Origin: Phymorhynchus buccinoides | Taxonomy: Eukaryota > Mollusca > Gastropoda > Neogastropoda > Raphitomidae | Reading direction: 5' to 3' | NCBI GenBank assembly: GCA_017654935.2 | Contig: CM065698.1 | Coordinates: 46,856,016-46,920,015 of the forward strand | Length of the DNA: 64,000 bases | Translations under genes and position numbers: made by a program | Part shown: positions 12,313-25,746 of the stretch, piece by piece | Layout: each line of letters opens with the position of its first letter | Position numbering within the stretch: position 1 is the first letter of the stretch | The notes under the pieces: generated by a model | The model's input: only the letters and a program-made list of their open reading frames with translations | The model's database searches: none | Told to the model about the DNA's origin: nothing

Positions 12313-14014
12313 TATCTAGTCGGCCTTGACTCCAGCTTTACCCCTAATCTGTTGCGTTGGAACCACACCTACCTTAATGATTGTTCTTCTGTTCCATCAG
12401 ACATTTATTACTTTGATTCCAAAGTCTATGCAGCATGTTCTGGGGTGTTTCTAAAAAAAAATGATTAAACTAATTAACATGGGTCATGTGATTGTAATTC
12501 GTTCTTGATCAGAAGGCCTTGTTTTAAAAACAAAACAACCAAAACTAGATCTAATAACAGAATCAACAGAACAAGTAAACCCTCCATTTTTATTTATTTT
12601 CAGGGATAATTCTAAAGTTGTTGAAATACTGTAGAACTTTGAAAATGCTCCGGCAAAAGCTTTTCAATCTCAATACACGATACATAGCCTTTTATGAGGG
12701 ATTGTATGTGACTCTTTGTAGTAAGGCACACTGTTTCAAATGTTGGATGGTTTGGAACCTGCTGGACCAACGTGCCACACTTGCCTGTAGTGAGTTCTGC
12801 TACAACCGACTGATGAAATATTTTGTCGACCAACAAATCGCGGCCATATCATGGTCACGTGACCCTATGCATATTATATATAGTAATTATAGTGCAATCC
12901 ATCCATAGAGAATTATAATGGTCAATAAGATTTCAAACAATTTTGGCCACTCATAATGTTTTTATATGAGAATCACAAACACACCCGCCATGGGGATAGT
13001 TGGAAATGGATTTTTAAATAGTCCCCCGGCTTCTGCGTAGTTTTGCGCTGGCAGCTGAACCTACACTCTCTTTGACTTTACCTTCTTAATGTCGCCTAGT
13101 ATGTTCTGCCTTTTTGTCTCTTTCTTTTGTTGTATATATTCTAGATAATCCTCAAATACAAATAGTTACCTGCTTTCTGGAAGTTTAGCTAAACAAAGTC
13201 CTATATCACTCTGTTGACTCTTTATTTTTTTAGTCGTTGAGGAGTTCATGCTTTGTGTGGCCATGTGCAGTCTTTTATTCAAGAGTATCTTCCAATTTTC
13301 TTCCTTGAGCTCTTTTTAAAATGAAAGTGTTGTAGAAAGCAGTGAGGGCGCAGTGAGAAGAATATAAAACGGAAGACCGGACATTTCTGCCTCATGAACA
13401 TGGCCGGGAACACAGACAGAGACAATGGAATGAACGTCCTAGTACAGTTTTATTTTTTGTTTGTTTATTTGTTTGTCTTGTTTTTGCTTTTAATGTAGGA
13501 ATGCAAGCAAAAAACATAGTCTGTTCTGGCTTCTTTTTTTCTGCAGTTTCCTATGAGACCGAGAAAACCTCTCATGCTGTAAATGCACAGTGGTCATGGA
13601 TCTCTCTAGTAGTTTCTACGAGGAAGCTTCACAACATATTATTTAAGTAATTTCAGCCCTACCAACAAGCACTATTTATAAAAGGTAAGTGGTGAGCCAT
13701 GTTTAAACAAGTGAGGAGTATGTTGTGATCACATCGTGGTTCTAGTTCTGGTTGGTCTACGTTGAATGGAGCCTATGGAAGCTATTAAATCAACCGGAAG
13801 CGGGAAGAGCGCACTGAGAAGATTTATTTATATATACTACTTTTTTTTGCTGTCAGGATCTTATAGACAGTTTGTAATAAGTGAACATAGGCCTTTATTC
13901 GCAGTATCCGGGCAAAGACCAATCCGGCTACCGTAGCGAGTCACCAGGGACGAACCCGACGGGCAAGCCCCCCCTTCAGTTACCACTACTTTGAAGTATG
14001 GTTCTAATTCCCTA
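12313..14014. other. Intergenic up to the scaffold gap
   Basis: No gene supported. A minus-strand frame just before the gap (about 13861-14014) is open and contains several cysteines. It runs straight into the run of N, and no domain could be named. Confidence 0.4.
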
Positions 14015-14514
14015 NNNNNNNNNNNNNNNNNNNNNNNNNNNNNNNNNNNNNNNNNNNNNNNNNNNNNNNNNNNNNNNNNNNNNNNNNNNNNNNNNNNNNN
14101 NNNNNNNNNNNNNNNNNNNNNNNNNNNNNNNNNNNNNNNNNNNNNNNNNNNNNNNNNNNNNNNNNNNNNNNNNNNNNNNNNNNNNNNNNNNNNNNNNNNN
14201 NNNNNNNNNNNNNNNNNNNNNNNNNNNNNNNNNNNNNNNNNNNNNNNNNNNNNNNNNNNNNNNNNNNNNNNNNNNNNNNNNNNNNNNNNNNNNNNNNNNN
14301 NNNNNNNNNNNNNNNNNNNNNNNNNNNNNNNNNNNNNNNNNNNNNNNNNNNNNNNNNNNNNNNNNNNNNNNNNNNNNNNNNNNNNNNNNNNNNNNNNNNN
14401 NNNNNNNNNNNNNNNNNNNNNNNNNNNNNNNNNNNNNNNNNNNNNNNNNNNNNNNNNNNNNNNNNNNNNNNNNNNNNNNNNNNNNNNNNNNNNNNNNNNN
14501 NNNNNNNNNNNNNN
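14015..14514. other. Assembly gap, exactly 500 N
   Basis: A run of exactly 500 N, typical of a fixed-size scaffold join rather than a measured gap. The contig that starts at 14515 begins directly with the left arm of the giant inverted repeat. Confidence 0.99.
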
Positions 14515-14807
14515 ACACACCACACTAGGTCTTAAACTTACGAACACAGAATTTATCATGTATAAAAAACACTTAATAAGATAGCAATATTTCGGTTTTT
14601 TGTTCCAAACTTCGACTGGCAAAGCACCGGGCAACTCCAGAGAAACAGATTAGATAGCTGTTTCTAGTTTTGATTTTGTCGTCATCTGAGTTTTGACTTC
14701 CCAGATTACTCATGCAGAAACCATGAGGCGCAATTGATGCACATACACGGATAGTGGCATTGGTGATTTTCACCAGGTGAATTGATTGGTAAACCGGTCA
14801 GTCTGTG

Positions 14808-14903
14808 CTATTCCGTTGCAGCACACAGCAGACACTGGTTGTTCGTCCACCTGATAACCGTCCAGCCCGCAGTCCATTGGACACTCGAAGGGTGTACATT
14901 CAC
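14808..14903 (-). pseudogene. Inverted, indel-bearing copy of the antistasin exon
   Basis: The reverse complement matches 27345-27439, including the acceptor CCCCACAG and the stop codon, but with small insertions that break the cysteine-rich frame. It is probably a sequencing-quality artefact of the fold-back rather than a real pseudogene. Confidence 0.7.
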
Positions 14904-16476
14904 CTGTGGGGATTAATCACACAACCAAAGCTTCAATGGACTCTAGCTTCAAAAAACGTTAGATCAACCACCCGCGCGGAGCATTCGGGTCCCGTGACTT
15001 TGCAGAACAAAGTTAACAGACAAACGCCCCTGAACTAAGGTCCATCACTCAGATGCACTCTACACCTCACTTTAACAGTATAGTACCTCTGCGTCAGCGG
15101 AATCTCGCCGCGCACACATTTCGGCTCCAGTGACCTTGAGGAACAAAGTTAACAGACCAAACGCCCCCTGATAACTAAAGTCAGATCAATCAGATCACTC
15201 TACACCTGCACTTTCGTATAGTACCTCCTGCGCCCGCGAGAATCTCGGCCGCGCAGCACACATTTTATTCGGCTCCAGTACCTTGCAGGACCAAAGTTAA
15301 CAACAAACGCCCTGAAACTCAGTCAGATCACTCAGATCACTCTACACCTGCATTTTACAGTATAGTACCTCTGCGCCAGCGAGATCTTGCCGCGCAGGCA
15401 GCATTTTCGGCTCCAGAGTACCTTGACCTTCGACCAATGACCTTCGTTTTCGAACTTGCCTAGATATCCTAATACCTAGCCGCACTGCAAAAATTGAGCT
15501 CCTGGTCCCTCTGTTCAAACGTTTATTGTGGTAACATAATTATAAGACAGATGTCACAGTCTCCGTCGCCAGAAGCAAACGACCTGCGCTGAAAACATCT
15601 TTACACCACTTTCGCTCTCGTTGTTAATCAAATCATCAGTGGGAAGGAGTCTTATAATTGGATGTCTTATAAGGGAGGTTTCCACTGTCTTTTTTTCGTT
15701 CTGGCGTAATTCTTTTTTTTGTTTAACGTTGACTGGCGGAGAAAATTAGGAAAAAACCAACCCCATTAGAATGGTAAAACAGTAGTGAGAGCTTGAACGT
15801 TAGAGTCATCAGGGATAATGTTCTGGGGATATAATCCTGCTGACTATTTATAGAAGCAAAAAAACAAACCCATATTTCAGAGTTATTCCCTTCATCCTAT
15901 GACGTCATCAGTGATGTTCATCCAGCCCTATTTGATACGTTAGATGGCAGTCAAGGGGTTTTATGTTCATGTTCTTTTCATCATATGTAAAAAGCCAAGT
16001 GTCCGTCCGTGTGACCGTGTGTGTGTGTGTGTGTGTCTGAAACACGAACGGGCCCTTATCACTCCCGCCGTTTTTCGACCGAATCGCTTCAATTTGCTGT
16101 GAGCCCTCACGGGGCCGATGGCAACGGCAACCGAGGAGGCCGTGTCATTTTGCGCGGTTTCGGGGGCAATGCGCGAACGCGCTCCGCGGCCTCTCGCGCC
16201 CGTCTTCTCTGGCGTGTCTGGGCCGTATTGCTTCATTTTGGTAGGTAGATGACCAGGGACTGTGACTATCGTGTGCCAAACAGGAAAGCGAAATCGGTTC
16301 AGAAACGCGCGGAGCGCTATACCACTCCGCCGTTTCTTAACCGAATCGCTTCACATTTGCTGTACTCAGCGTTACCATACTTGGCGTTACCGTTACTAGG
16401 CGTTACGTCTAGGCGTTACCGTTACTATCGTTATTGGTACTTGGCGTTGCGCTAGTAAGTACATAATTATACATAC

Positions 16477-17452
16477 CTTTCGTTTTCGTTCCCTCTGTTG
16501 TTCGTGGTGGTTGGTCCTTGGGTAGTGGTGGGTTTTGGGTGTGTTTGTAGTACGTAGTCGGTGTGTAGTTGTCGTAAGGCGTGGTTGTAGGAGTAGTTTA
16601 GTGTTTTGAGGAGTAGTTTGTAGTTGTTGAGGCGTAGTTTGTAGTTGTTGAGGCGTAGTTGTAGTGGTTGTAGGAGTAGTTGTTGGTGGTTGTCGGAGTA
16701 GTTGTAGTTTTTTGTAGGCATAGTTGTAGTGTTGTAGGAGTTAGTTGTGTGTTGTCGGAGTAGTTGTAGTTGTTGTGGCGTATGTTGTAGTTGTTGTAGG
16801 GTAGTTTAGTTGTTGTTGGAGTATTGTAGTGTTGGAGTAGTTGTAGTGTGTTGTAGGAGTGTTGTAGTTGTTGTTTGGAGTATTTGTAGTTGTTGTGAGG
16901 TGTGTTTGTATTGTTGTGTGGTAGTTGTCGAATAGTGTGTAGTTGTTGTAGGTGTGTGAGTAGTGTAGGTGTGGTTGTTTGTCGTCGAGTATTTGTAGTT
17001 TGTTTGTAGGCTGTTTTAGGTGTGGTTGTTGTTGTCGGAGTAGTTGTAGTTGTTAGACGTGGTTGTAGTTGGTGTTGGAGTAGTTGTAGAGTATTGTAGT
17101 TGTTGTAGGGGAGTAGTTGTAGTTGTTGTAGGAGTAGTAGTGGTTGTTGTAGGTGTGTTTGTAGTAGTTTAGGAGTAGTAGTAGTGTAGTTGTTTGTAGT
17201 TGTGGTTGTAGGTTTATTTTTGTGTTTGTACGTTTGTTGTTGCGTGGTTGTTAGTTTGTTGTCGTAGTGCTTGGTTTTGGTAGTAGTTGTAGTAGGAGTA
17301 GTTGTAGTAGTTGTAGGAGTAGTAGTTGTTGTAGGTGTGGTTGTAGTTGTAAGAGTAGTTGTAGTAGTTGTAGGAGTAGTTTGTGTAGTTGGTATCGTTG
17401 TGGTTGTAGTCGTAGTCGTTGTGGTCGTTGTGGGTTGCTTCTGGAAATGAAG
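16477..17452 (-). pseudogene. Inverted, indel-bearing copy of the Thr/Pro mucin exon
   Basis: The reverse complement matches 24764-25746, including the donor context and the glutamine- or glutamate-rich start before the Thr run. Many small indels move it between the T/P, N/Y and Q/L frames. At the position where the right copy lost four bases (CCAC, near 24868), this copy keeps them and stays in the T/P frame locally. Confidence 0.7.
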
Positions 17453-17823
17453 CTGAAAGCCTGAGAACATGAAGTAACATGTACCTTTAATCGCTTTGTT
17501 TGAAGCATAAATTATGTAGGAGAGAAACGACCAGAACGCACGAAAATTTGTTTTTATTGAGGGAAAAAGAGTACCACACAATGGCTTTTTTACATCTGCC
17601 TCAAACAAACATGCCAAAGAATCAATATGATGCAACACAAAAATAATGAAGAAGCATGCAAAAAGTAATCATTCGAAGATTATACCATGAAGAAGAAAAA
17701 ATAATACAACAAAGCGTCTATCTATCCCCCCCTCCCCCTCCCCGCCTTCACGCCCCCTCCCCCCTCCCCCTCCCCCTCGCCCTCGCACACACACTAGGGG
17801 AGAGAAGGAGAGATAGAGAGAGA

Positions 17824-17867
<44 letters not shown>

Positions 17868-18588
17868 AACACATGAAATAAGGTAATACAAAACTTGTTA
17901 ATATTTAGAAACAGTAGATAATATGGCATACATGTCAACTATCCAAAAGTGGAAACATATTTGAAACTAAGAATGGGGTTTAAACCACCATTGCTTTGTA
18001 TGTTTCACAACATAAGAGACTTATGGTAATCTTTTTACATCTTGCCTCAAACAAACTGCAAGACAATAATATATTCAACACAAAAATCCATTAAGAGCAT
18101 GGCAAAAAGTACTCATCGAAGAGTTATCCATGAGAGATAAAAAAACGTAATGGGAGACGTAGGCAGTGGATGTGTGGGGTGGTGTAACAGAGAGAGAGAG
18201 AGAGAGAGAGGAGACAGACAGACAGACAGACCGGAGAGACACTGGACACTGGACCCTTTAATGTCATTAACACTGGGTTCCTCATGACTGGTTGAACATC
18301 ATTTCATTGCAAACATTGGGAACAAAAATAATAATGAATATTTGAACTAAAGGAACTAAAAGAACAACATTATTTGCGATCATTTCAAATTTAAATAATA
18401 TGAATCAGTTAAGTATTCTAGTATATAAAGTTTCTCTCACACACACAGCCGAACACACCCAACAACCCACACACACGACACCACACACTCAAAAACACAG
18501 CACACACCACCACACACACACACACACAAACACTCACACACATATTTCTGTCTGACAGACGGAGAGAGAGAGGGAGAGGGAGAGAGAG

Positions 18589-18632
<44 letters not shown>

Positions 18633-18959
18633 AGAGAGGACAGACAGAGAGAGAACAGACGAAGATAGAGAGTTTTAAATTATGCGTCCTGTCAAATTGT
18701 TTGTTTATTTTCGTTATTTTTTTGTCTACCCCCCTCATTCGTCATTTTTCCTGATAACCATAAATATTCGACACGATCTGTAACATCAACTGTCTGTATT
18801 GAAATTATCTCAATTGTTGGTTGTTTGTTTATTTAACCCTTCTAATACGTATGCCAATTAGTCGTTTCCGACTATGACAGCCAGATAGACAGAGGGGGCA
18901 CCAGCTATTCCATCGAACTGGGCTAGATTTGGTTATAGTTGGAATTTTGTACTTAGTTT

Positions 18960-19905
18960 TACAGTGGGATGCATCACCCAGGGGACCCCCACCCTGTACA
19001 TTCAAGGTAACCAAAATATATTCGAGGTGAAAATGACAGAAGATAAATCATTGTAAATCGGTTTATGTGGGAATGCATCACCCAGGGGGACCCCACCCTT
19101 TACATTCAAAGGAAATCCAACATATATTCGAGGGGAGAACTGACGAATGACAATATTGTATAGTTTATAGTGTGAATGCATCACCCAGGGGGGACCCCCA
19201 CCCTTTACATTCAAAAGGTTATAATCCAAATAATTCGAGGGTGAAATGACAAGAGATACAATCATTGTAAATAGTTTAAGTGGTATGCATCACCCAGGGG
19301 GGAACCCCCACCCTTTACATTCAAAAAGGTACATCAACCTATATTCGAGGTTGAAATGACAGAAGATACATCATTGTAAATAGTTTATCGTGGGAATGCA
19401 TCCCCAGTGGGACCCCCACCCTTTACATTCAAATGGAAATCCAAATATTATTCGAGGGGAAATGCCCGAGAGAGACAATCTTGTAAAATAGTTTATAGTG
19501 GGAATGCATCACCCAGGGGTGACTCCCCCCCCTTTACATTCAAAGGTAATCCCAACTATATTCGAGGGTGAAATGACGAAGATACAATCATTGTAAATAG
19601 TTTATAGTGGGATGCATCACCCAGGGGGACCCCCCCTTTACATTTCAAAGGTAGATCCACATATATTCGAGGGTGAAATGGACAGAAGATACAATCATTG
19701 TAAATAGTTTATAGTTGGGATGCATCACGCAGGGGGGACCCACCCTTTACATTCAAGGTAAATCCAACAATTATTCGAGGGTTGAAATGACCGAAGATAC
19801 AATCATTGTAAATGTTTATAGTGGGAATGCATCACCCAGGGGGACCCCCACCCCCTTTACAATCAAAGGAAATCCACAATATTCGGGTGAAATGACAGAA
19901 GATAC
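18960..19905 (-). repeat. Nine 109-bp tandem repeats, error-rich copy
   Basis: Nine units of the 109-bp repeat of the right arm, in mirror order and with random indels. The units facing right-arm units 1, 5 and 8 carry the same GGAAATCC variant, and units 5 and 8 also carry the same TTCGAGGGGA variant. Confidence 0.9.
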
Positions 19906-20939
19906 AATCACAAGCAGATAGAGAAGCTGATATGGGTGAAAGTTAGTTTCAGGCATGTGCAGCCTCCTGAAATCAGGATTGACAACTTTTAACACTCTAA
20001 AGTCCAACAGTGTAGGAGTTTATGGCCCCTTAAAGATGTTAGTTTTTCAAGGTCGTGCGTCCAGGTCAGGTCACTACGCCAATAGTATGCATTTGGCCTT
20101 CTCTTGAACCACCAATGCCACAACTGAAATTTGAAGCGATTCTGTCAAGCGGTTCGTGAGATCTCCTCGTACAAAAAATTTGGAAGACAGAATAAAACAA
20201 AAACAACACTTTTGTTTTTTAAACGCGACAAACGCAGATCAGTTTGCCCCTCTAAAATCGGGGTGAGCAAAAGACAAAAATAGACGCTTCAGGATGCCTC
20301 TTTGTCATCCAGAACAACGGTCTTATTAAAATCAAAGTTTTCTGCCAACATTGATGGGCAGATTGAAGCAATTTGAGATACAGATAACAATATACTGCAT
20401 TCTAACAGTATCCCCACCCACCATTTAATGCATAACACACGTACACACACACACGGACAACATTGGAAATTAATTTTCAATGCGGTCCACCACTTCAGGA
20501 TTGGACGACTCAGATAACACTTCTTTTCTTCGATCGCTCAGACAGTTGCCTGTCATTATGAGCGTAGATGCTTCTCTGCTTATGCGCCTAACTCGAAATA
20601 GTTGACCAGCAAGTCCCTACTTCGGCTGTAAGAAATGGTTTTCGAAGAGTTTTTCGTGAAAAATGGGCAGGTGAATGGACCGCGGTTAGCACAAAGATAG
20701 TAATAGATGACAGTAGCTCAAAGGAAAGGCGAATCAAGAGAATGACAGATTACCAGAGGAAGTTACAAGCCAGAACTTCCAGGGTGGGGGAGCTATGTAT
20801 ACAAACGACCCCCCGGATCCCCCGGGGAATCAGAGACATGAAACGTGTCATTTTCAGGATTGAGAGAATGTTTTACTCTCACACTAGTCAGCTGATAAGG
20901 TCCCTTCACTCACAACTTCGCAGAACGAAGGGTTGGGAT

Positions 20940-21015
20940 GACGTCGGATAAGAACTGGCGGGGCAGGGCAGGTGTCCAGCGGCCCCCCTTAGCCCTGTCC
21001 ATCTGGGTGCAGCCA
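20940..21015 (-). pseudogene. Inverted partial copy of the lectin exon
   Basis: The reverse complement matches 21127-21206 (GGCTGCACCCAG through GACGTCATCC) with small indels. The match ends abruptly at 21015, which marks the inner edge of the palindrome. About 111 bp of single-copy sequence separates the arms. Confidence 0.75.
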
Positions 21016-21061
21016 TATGTGTGCGCGTGATGTGTCGTGTGTGGGTGGTTTTTTTTTCCAG

Positions 21062-21229
21062 GTGTGTCTCCCCAGTTTACCAACTGGGCCAGCGGAGAAC
21101 CGAACACTCAACTGGCGGCCGGTAACGGCTGCACCCAGCTGGACATGGCTAAGGGGGGCCGCTGGACCACCTTGCCCTGCCACCGCCAGTTCTTCTCCGA
21201 CGTCATCCACCCCTTCGTCTGCGAATTCT
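21062..21229 (+). CDS. C-type lectin-like domain, C-terminal half (exon of a lectin-mucin-antistasin gene)
   Basis: An internal exon between a TTTTTTTTCCAG acceptor and a GTGAGT donor; it starts two bases before a codon boundary and ends one base into a codon. It encodes about 55 residues with the second half of a C-type lectin fold: TNWASGEPN (the EPN triplet that typifies mannose-type calcium sites), NGCTQLD, GRWTTLPC and FVCEF. The two cysteines after the EPN and the final FVCE cysteine are in the expected places. The usual WND is replaced by GRW followed by TTLPC. The first half of the domain and the signal peptide must lie on upstream exons. These are missing because the assembly folds back 50 bp upstream. 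The product is probably secreted. Confidence 0.8.
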
Positions 21230-22281
21230 GTGAGTGAAGGGACCTTATCAGCTGACTATGTGTGAAAGTAAAACATTCTCTCAATCCTGAAATGACACGT
21301 TTTCAGTGTTCTCTGATATCTCCCCGTGGGGATACCGGGGGTCTTTTGTATAAATAGCTCCCCCACCTTCTGGAAGTTATGTGCTTGTAACTTCCTCTGG
21401 TAATCTGTCATTCTCTTTGATTCTGCCTTTAAAAAAAAAAAAAAAAACTTTGCTTACTGTCATCTACTTACTATCTTTCTGCCTTAACCGGTCCATTCTC
21501 CTGCCTTTTTTCACGAAACACTTTCGAAAAGATTTCCTACAGCCGAAGTCGGACTTTGCTGGGCCTAACTATTTCTTAGTTAGGCGCATAACGGCAGCAT
21601 GACGCATCTACGCTCATAATGGACAGGAAACTGTCTGAGCGATCGAAGAAGAAGAAGTGTTATCTGAGTCTTCCCAATCCTGAAGTGGTGACCGCATTGA
21701 AAATAATTTCCAATGTTGGTGTGTGTGTCTGTGTACGTGTGTCTATGCATACATGGTGGGTGGGGATACTGTTAGAATTGCATTTATTTTATCTGTCATC
21801 TCAAATTGCTTCAATCTGCCATCAATGTTGGCAGAAAATGTTGATTTTATATTAAGACCGTTGTTCTGGATGACAAAGAGGCCAATCCTGAAGCGTCTAT
21901 TTTTGTCTTTTGCGCACCCCGATTTTAGATCGGGCAAACTGATTCTGCGTTTGTCGCGTTTAAAAACAAAAGGTGTTTGTTTTTGTTATTCTGTCTTCCC
22001 AAATATTTTTGTCCGAGGAGATCTCACGAACCGCTTGACAGAATCGCTTCAAATTTCAGTTGTGCATTGGTGCGTCTCCAAGAGGAAGGCCAAAATGCAT
22101 ACTTTATTGGCGTCGTGACCTTGACCTGGACGCACGACCTTGAAAACCTAAAATCTTTAAGGGGCCATAACTCCTACACTGTTGGACTTAGAGTGTTAAA
22201 AGTTGTCAATCCTGATTTCAGGAGCCTGCACATGCCTGAACTACTTTCACCCATTATCAGCCTTCTCTATCTGCTTTGTGA

Positions 22282-23250
22282 TTGTATCTTCTGTCATTTC
22301 ACCCTCGAATATATGTTGGATTTCCTTTGAATGTAAAGGGTGGGGGTCCCCCCTGGGTGATGCATTCCCACTATAAACTATTTACAATGATTGTATCTTC
22401 TGTCATTTCACCCTCGAATATATGTTGGATTACCTTTGAATGTAAAGGGTGGGGGTCCCCCCTGGGTGATGCATTCCCACTATAAACTATTTACAATGAT
22501 TGTATCTTCTGTCATTTCACCCTCGAATATATGTTGGATTACCTTTGAATGTAAAGGGTGGGGGTCCCCCCTGGATGATGCATTCCCACTATAAACTATT
22601 TACAATGATTGTATCTTCTGTCATTTCACCCTCGAATATATGTTGGATTACCTTTGAATGTAAAGGGTGGGGGTCCCCCCTGGGTGATGCATTCCCACTA
22701 TAAACTATTTACAATGATTGTATCTTCTGTCATTTCCCCCTCGAATATATGTTGGATTTCCTTTGAATGTAAAGGGTGGGGGTCCCCCCTGGGTGATGCA
22801 TTCCCACTATAAACTATTTACAATGATTGTATCTTCTGTCATTTCACCCTCGAATATATGTTGGATTACCTTTGAATGTAAAGGGTGGGGGTCCCCCCTG
22901 GGTGATGCATTCCCACTATAAACTATTTACAATGATTGTATCTTCTGTCATTTCACCCTCGAATATATGTTGGATTACCTTTGAATGTAAAGGGTGGGGG
23001 TCCCCCCTGGGTGATGCATTCCCACTATAAACTATTTACAATGATTGTATCTTCTGTCATTTCCCCCTCGAATATATGTTGGATTTCCTTTGAATGTAAA
23101 GGGTGGGGGTCCCCCCTGGGTGATGCATTCCCACTATAAACTATTTACAATGATTGTATCTTCTGTCATTTCACCCTCGAATATATGTTGGATTACCTTT
23201 GAATGTAAAGGGTGGGGGTCCCCCTGGGTGATGCATTCCCACTGTAAACT
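22282..23250 (+). repeat. Nine 109-bp tandem repeats (intron of the lectin gene)
   Basis: Units are exactly 109 bp (starts at 22282, 22391, 22500 and so on) and nearly identical. Units 1, 5 and 8 carry GGATTTCC instead of GGATTACC, units 5 and 8 also have CCCCCTCG, and unit 3 has GGATGATGC. The apparent 67-residue ORFs are only the repeat read in frame. Confidence 0.95.
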
Positions 23251-23526
23251 AATTACAAATTTCCACTATAAACAAATTCTAGCCCAGTTCGATGGAATAG
23301 CTGGTGCCCCCTCTGCTATCTGGCTGTCATAGTCGGAAACGACTAATTGGCATACGTATTAGAAGGGTTTAAATAAACAAACAAACCAACAATTGAGATT
23401 AATTTCAATTACAGACAGTGATTGTTACAGATCTGTGTCGATATATTATTGTTATCAGGAAATGACTATGAGGGGGGTAGACAAAAATAACGAAATAACA
23501 AACAATTTGACAGGCGCATTAATTTA

Positions 23527-23560
23527 AAACTCTCTCTCTCCGTCTGTCTCTCTCTGTCTG

Positions 23561-23654
<94 letters not shown>

Positions 23655-23677
23655 CTGTCAGAATATATGTGTGTGAG

Positions 23678-23762
<85 letters not shown>
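23527..23762. repeat. Long (CT)n followed by (GT)n microsatellites
   Basis: A (CT)n tract of about 110 bp at 23541-23651 is followed by (GT)n of about 95 bp at 23668-23762. Confidence 0.95.
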
Positions 23763-23767
<5 letters not shown>

Positions 23768-23978
23768 GAACTTTATATACTAGAATACTTAACTTGATTC
23801 ATATTATTTAAATTTGAAATTGATTCGCAAATAATGTTGTTCTTTTTAGTTCCCTTTATTTCAAATATTCTATTATTATTTTTGTTCTCCAATGTTTTGC
23901 AATGAAAATGATGCTTCCCCCATGTCATGAGAACCCAGTGTTAATGACATTAAAGGGTCCAGTGTCCAGTGTCTCTCC

Positions 23979-24026
<48 letters not shown>

Positions 24027-24337
24027 CCACCCCACACCTCCCACCTGCCGTCTCCCATTACGGTTTTTTTCTTCTTCATGGATAACTCTTCGATGATTAC
24101 TTTTTGCATGCTTCTTCATTATTTTTGTGTTGAATATATTTATTGTCTTGCATGTTTGTTTGAGGGCAAGATGTAAAAAAGAGTACCATAAGTATCTTAT
24201 GTTGAAACATACAAGCAATGTTGTTTAACCCCATTCTTAGTTTCAAATATGTTTCCACTTTTGATATGTTGACATGTATGCATATTATCTACTTGTTAAA
24301 TTATTAACAAGTTTTGTATTTACCTTATTTCATGTGT

Positions 24338-24343
24338 TTCTCT

Positions 24344-24409
<66 letters not shown>

Positions 24410-24490
24410 TTAGTGTGTGTGAGAGAGGGGAGGGGGGTGGAGAGGGGGGAGGGGGGAGGGGGGAGGGGGGGGAGGGGGGGGAGGGGGGGG
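24338..24490. repeat. (CT)n microsatellite and G-rich tract
   Basis: (CT)n at 24338-24408, then a purine tract of GGGGAGG-type units at 24424-24490. The G-runs on the + strand could form a G-quadruplex. Confidence 0.9.
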
Positions 24491-24763
24491 ATAGATAGAC
24501 GGTTTTGTTGTATTTATTTTTTCTTCTTCATGGATAATTCTTCGATGATTACTTTTTGCATGCTTCTTCATTATTTTTGTGTTGAATATATTGATTTTCT
24601 TGCATGTTTGTTTGAGGGCAAGATGTAAAAAAGCCCATTGTGTGCTTACTCTTTTTCCCTCAATAAAAACAAATTCGTTCGTTCGTTCGTTCTCTCTCCT
24701 ACATAATTTATGCTTCAAACAAATAGCTTACAGGTACAGTACTTTCATGTTCTCTGCTTTCAG

Positions 24764-25746
24764 CTCTCATTCCAGAAGAAACCACAACGACCACAACGAC
24801 TACGACTACAACCACAACTATACCAACTACTACAACTACTCCTACAACTACTACAACTACTCCTACAACTACAAACCTACAACTACAACAACTACAACTA
24901 CTACAACTACTACAACTACTCCTACTACAACTACAACTACAACAAGCACTACTACAACAACTACAACCACGCCAACAACAACTACAACACAAACAACAAC
25001 TACAACCACACCTACAACAACTACAACTACTACTACTACTCCTACAACTACTACAACTACACCTACAACAACCACTACTACTCCTACAACAACTACAACT
25101 ACTCCTACAACAACTACAACTACTCCTACAACTACTCCACCAACAACTACAACCACGTCTACAACAACTACAACTACTCCGACAACAACAACCACACCTA
25201 CAACCACGCCTACAACAACTACAACTACTCCGACGACAACAACCACACCTACAACTACTACAACCACACCTACAACAACTACAACTATTCCGACAACTAC
25301 CACACCAACAACTACAACCACACCTACAACAACTACAACTACTCCAACAACAACTACAACTACAACAACTACAACAACTACAACTACTCCAACAACTACA
25401 ACTACTCCAACAACAACTACAACTACGCCTACAACAACTACAACTACGCCTACAACAACTACAACTACTCCGACAACCACTACAACTACTCCTACAACCA
25501 CTACAACTATGCCTACAACAACTACAACTACTCCGACAACCACAACAACTACTCCTACAACCACTACAACTACGCCTACAACAACTACAACTACTCCTAC
25601 AACAACTACAACTACTCCTACAACCACTACAACTACTCCTACAACCACGCCTACGACAACTACAACACCGACTACGACTACAACCACACCCAAACCCACC
25701 ACTACCCAAAGACCAACCACCACGACAACAGAGGGAACGAACGAAG
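24764..25746 (+). CDS. Thr/Pro mucin-like exon of the same gene
   Basis: This exon follows the lectin exon after an intron of about 3.5 kb, with acceptor CTGCTTTCAG and donor GTATGT. After about six residues (SLIPEE) it encodes more than 300 residues of threonine with regular prolines (TTTTTTP-type units), a dense O-glycosylation stalk, ending in PTTTTTEGTNE. Read from the lectin exon the frame is T/P-rich, leaves phase near 24868, and the T/P frame continues one phase away to the donor. A four-base deletion relative to the inverted copy explains this exactly. It is either an assembly error in low-complexity sequence or an allele-specific break. Minus-strand and alternate frames here are artefacts of the repeat. 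Confidence 0.75.

Larger units (their letters stand above)
14515..21015 (-). repeat. Left arm of 6.5-kb inverted repeat (probable assembly fold-back)
   Basis: The reverse complement of this segment matches 21127-27740 from end to end: antistasin exon, 141-bp repeats, Thr-rich exon, (CT)n/(GT)n tracts, 109-bp repeats and lectin exon all appear in mirror order. The left copy carries frequent one- to few-base indels everywhere, in exons, introns and repeats alike, while the right copy is clean. The arms share repeat number and variant order. This is the signature of raw, unpolished read sequence folded back on itself. Confidence 0.9.

Noticed and set aside
13861..14634. Long frames through the gap
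   Set aside because: They consist almost entirely of N. The 40-50 real residues on the left show no domain that can be named.
14515..21015. A second, divergent lectin-mucin-antistasin gene on the minus strand
   Set aside because: Shared repeat number and variant order with the right arm, plus uniform indels, indicate the same locus read twice.
22282..23250. Regular direct repeats considered as a CRISPR-like array
   Set aside because: Units are contiguous with no unique spacers, and the context is clearly an animal gene intron.
22282..23332. Series of nearly identical 67-residue frames that look like a multigene or repeat-protein array
   Set aside because: The DNA unit is 109 bp, not a multiple of three. 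Each frame is the same non-coding intronic repeat read with a stop in every unit.
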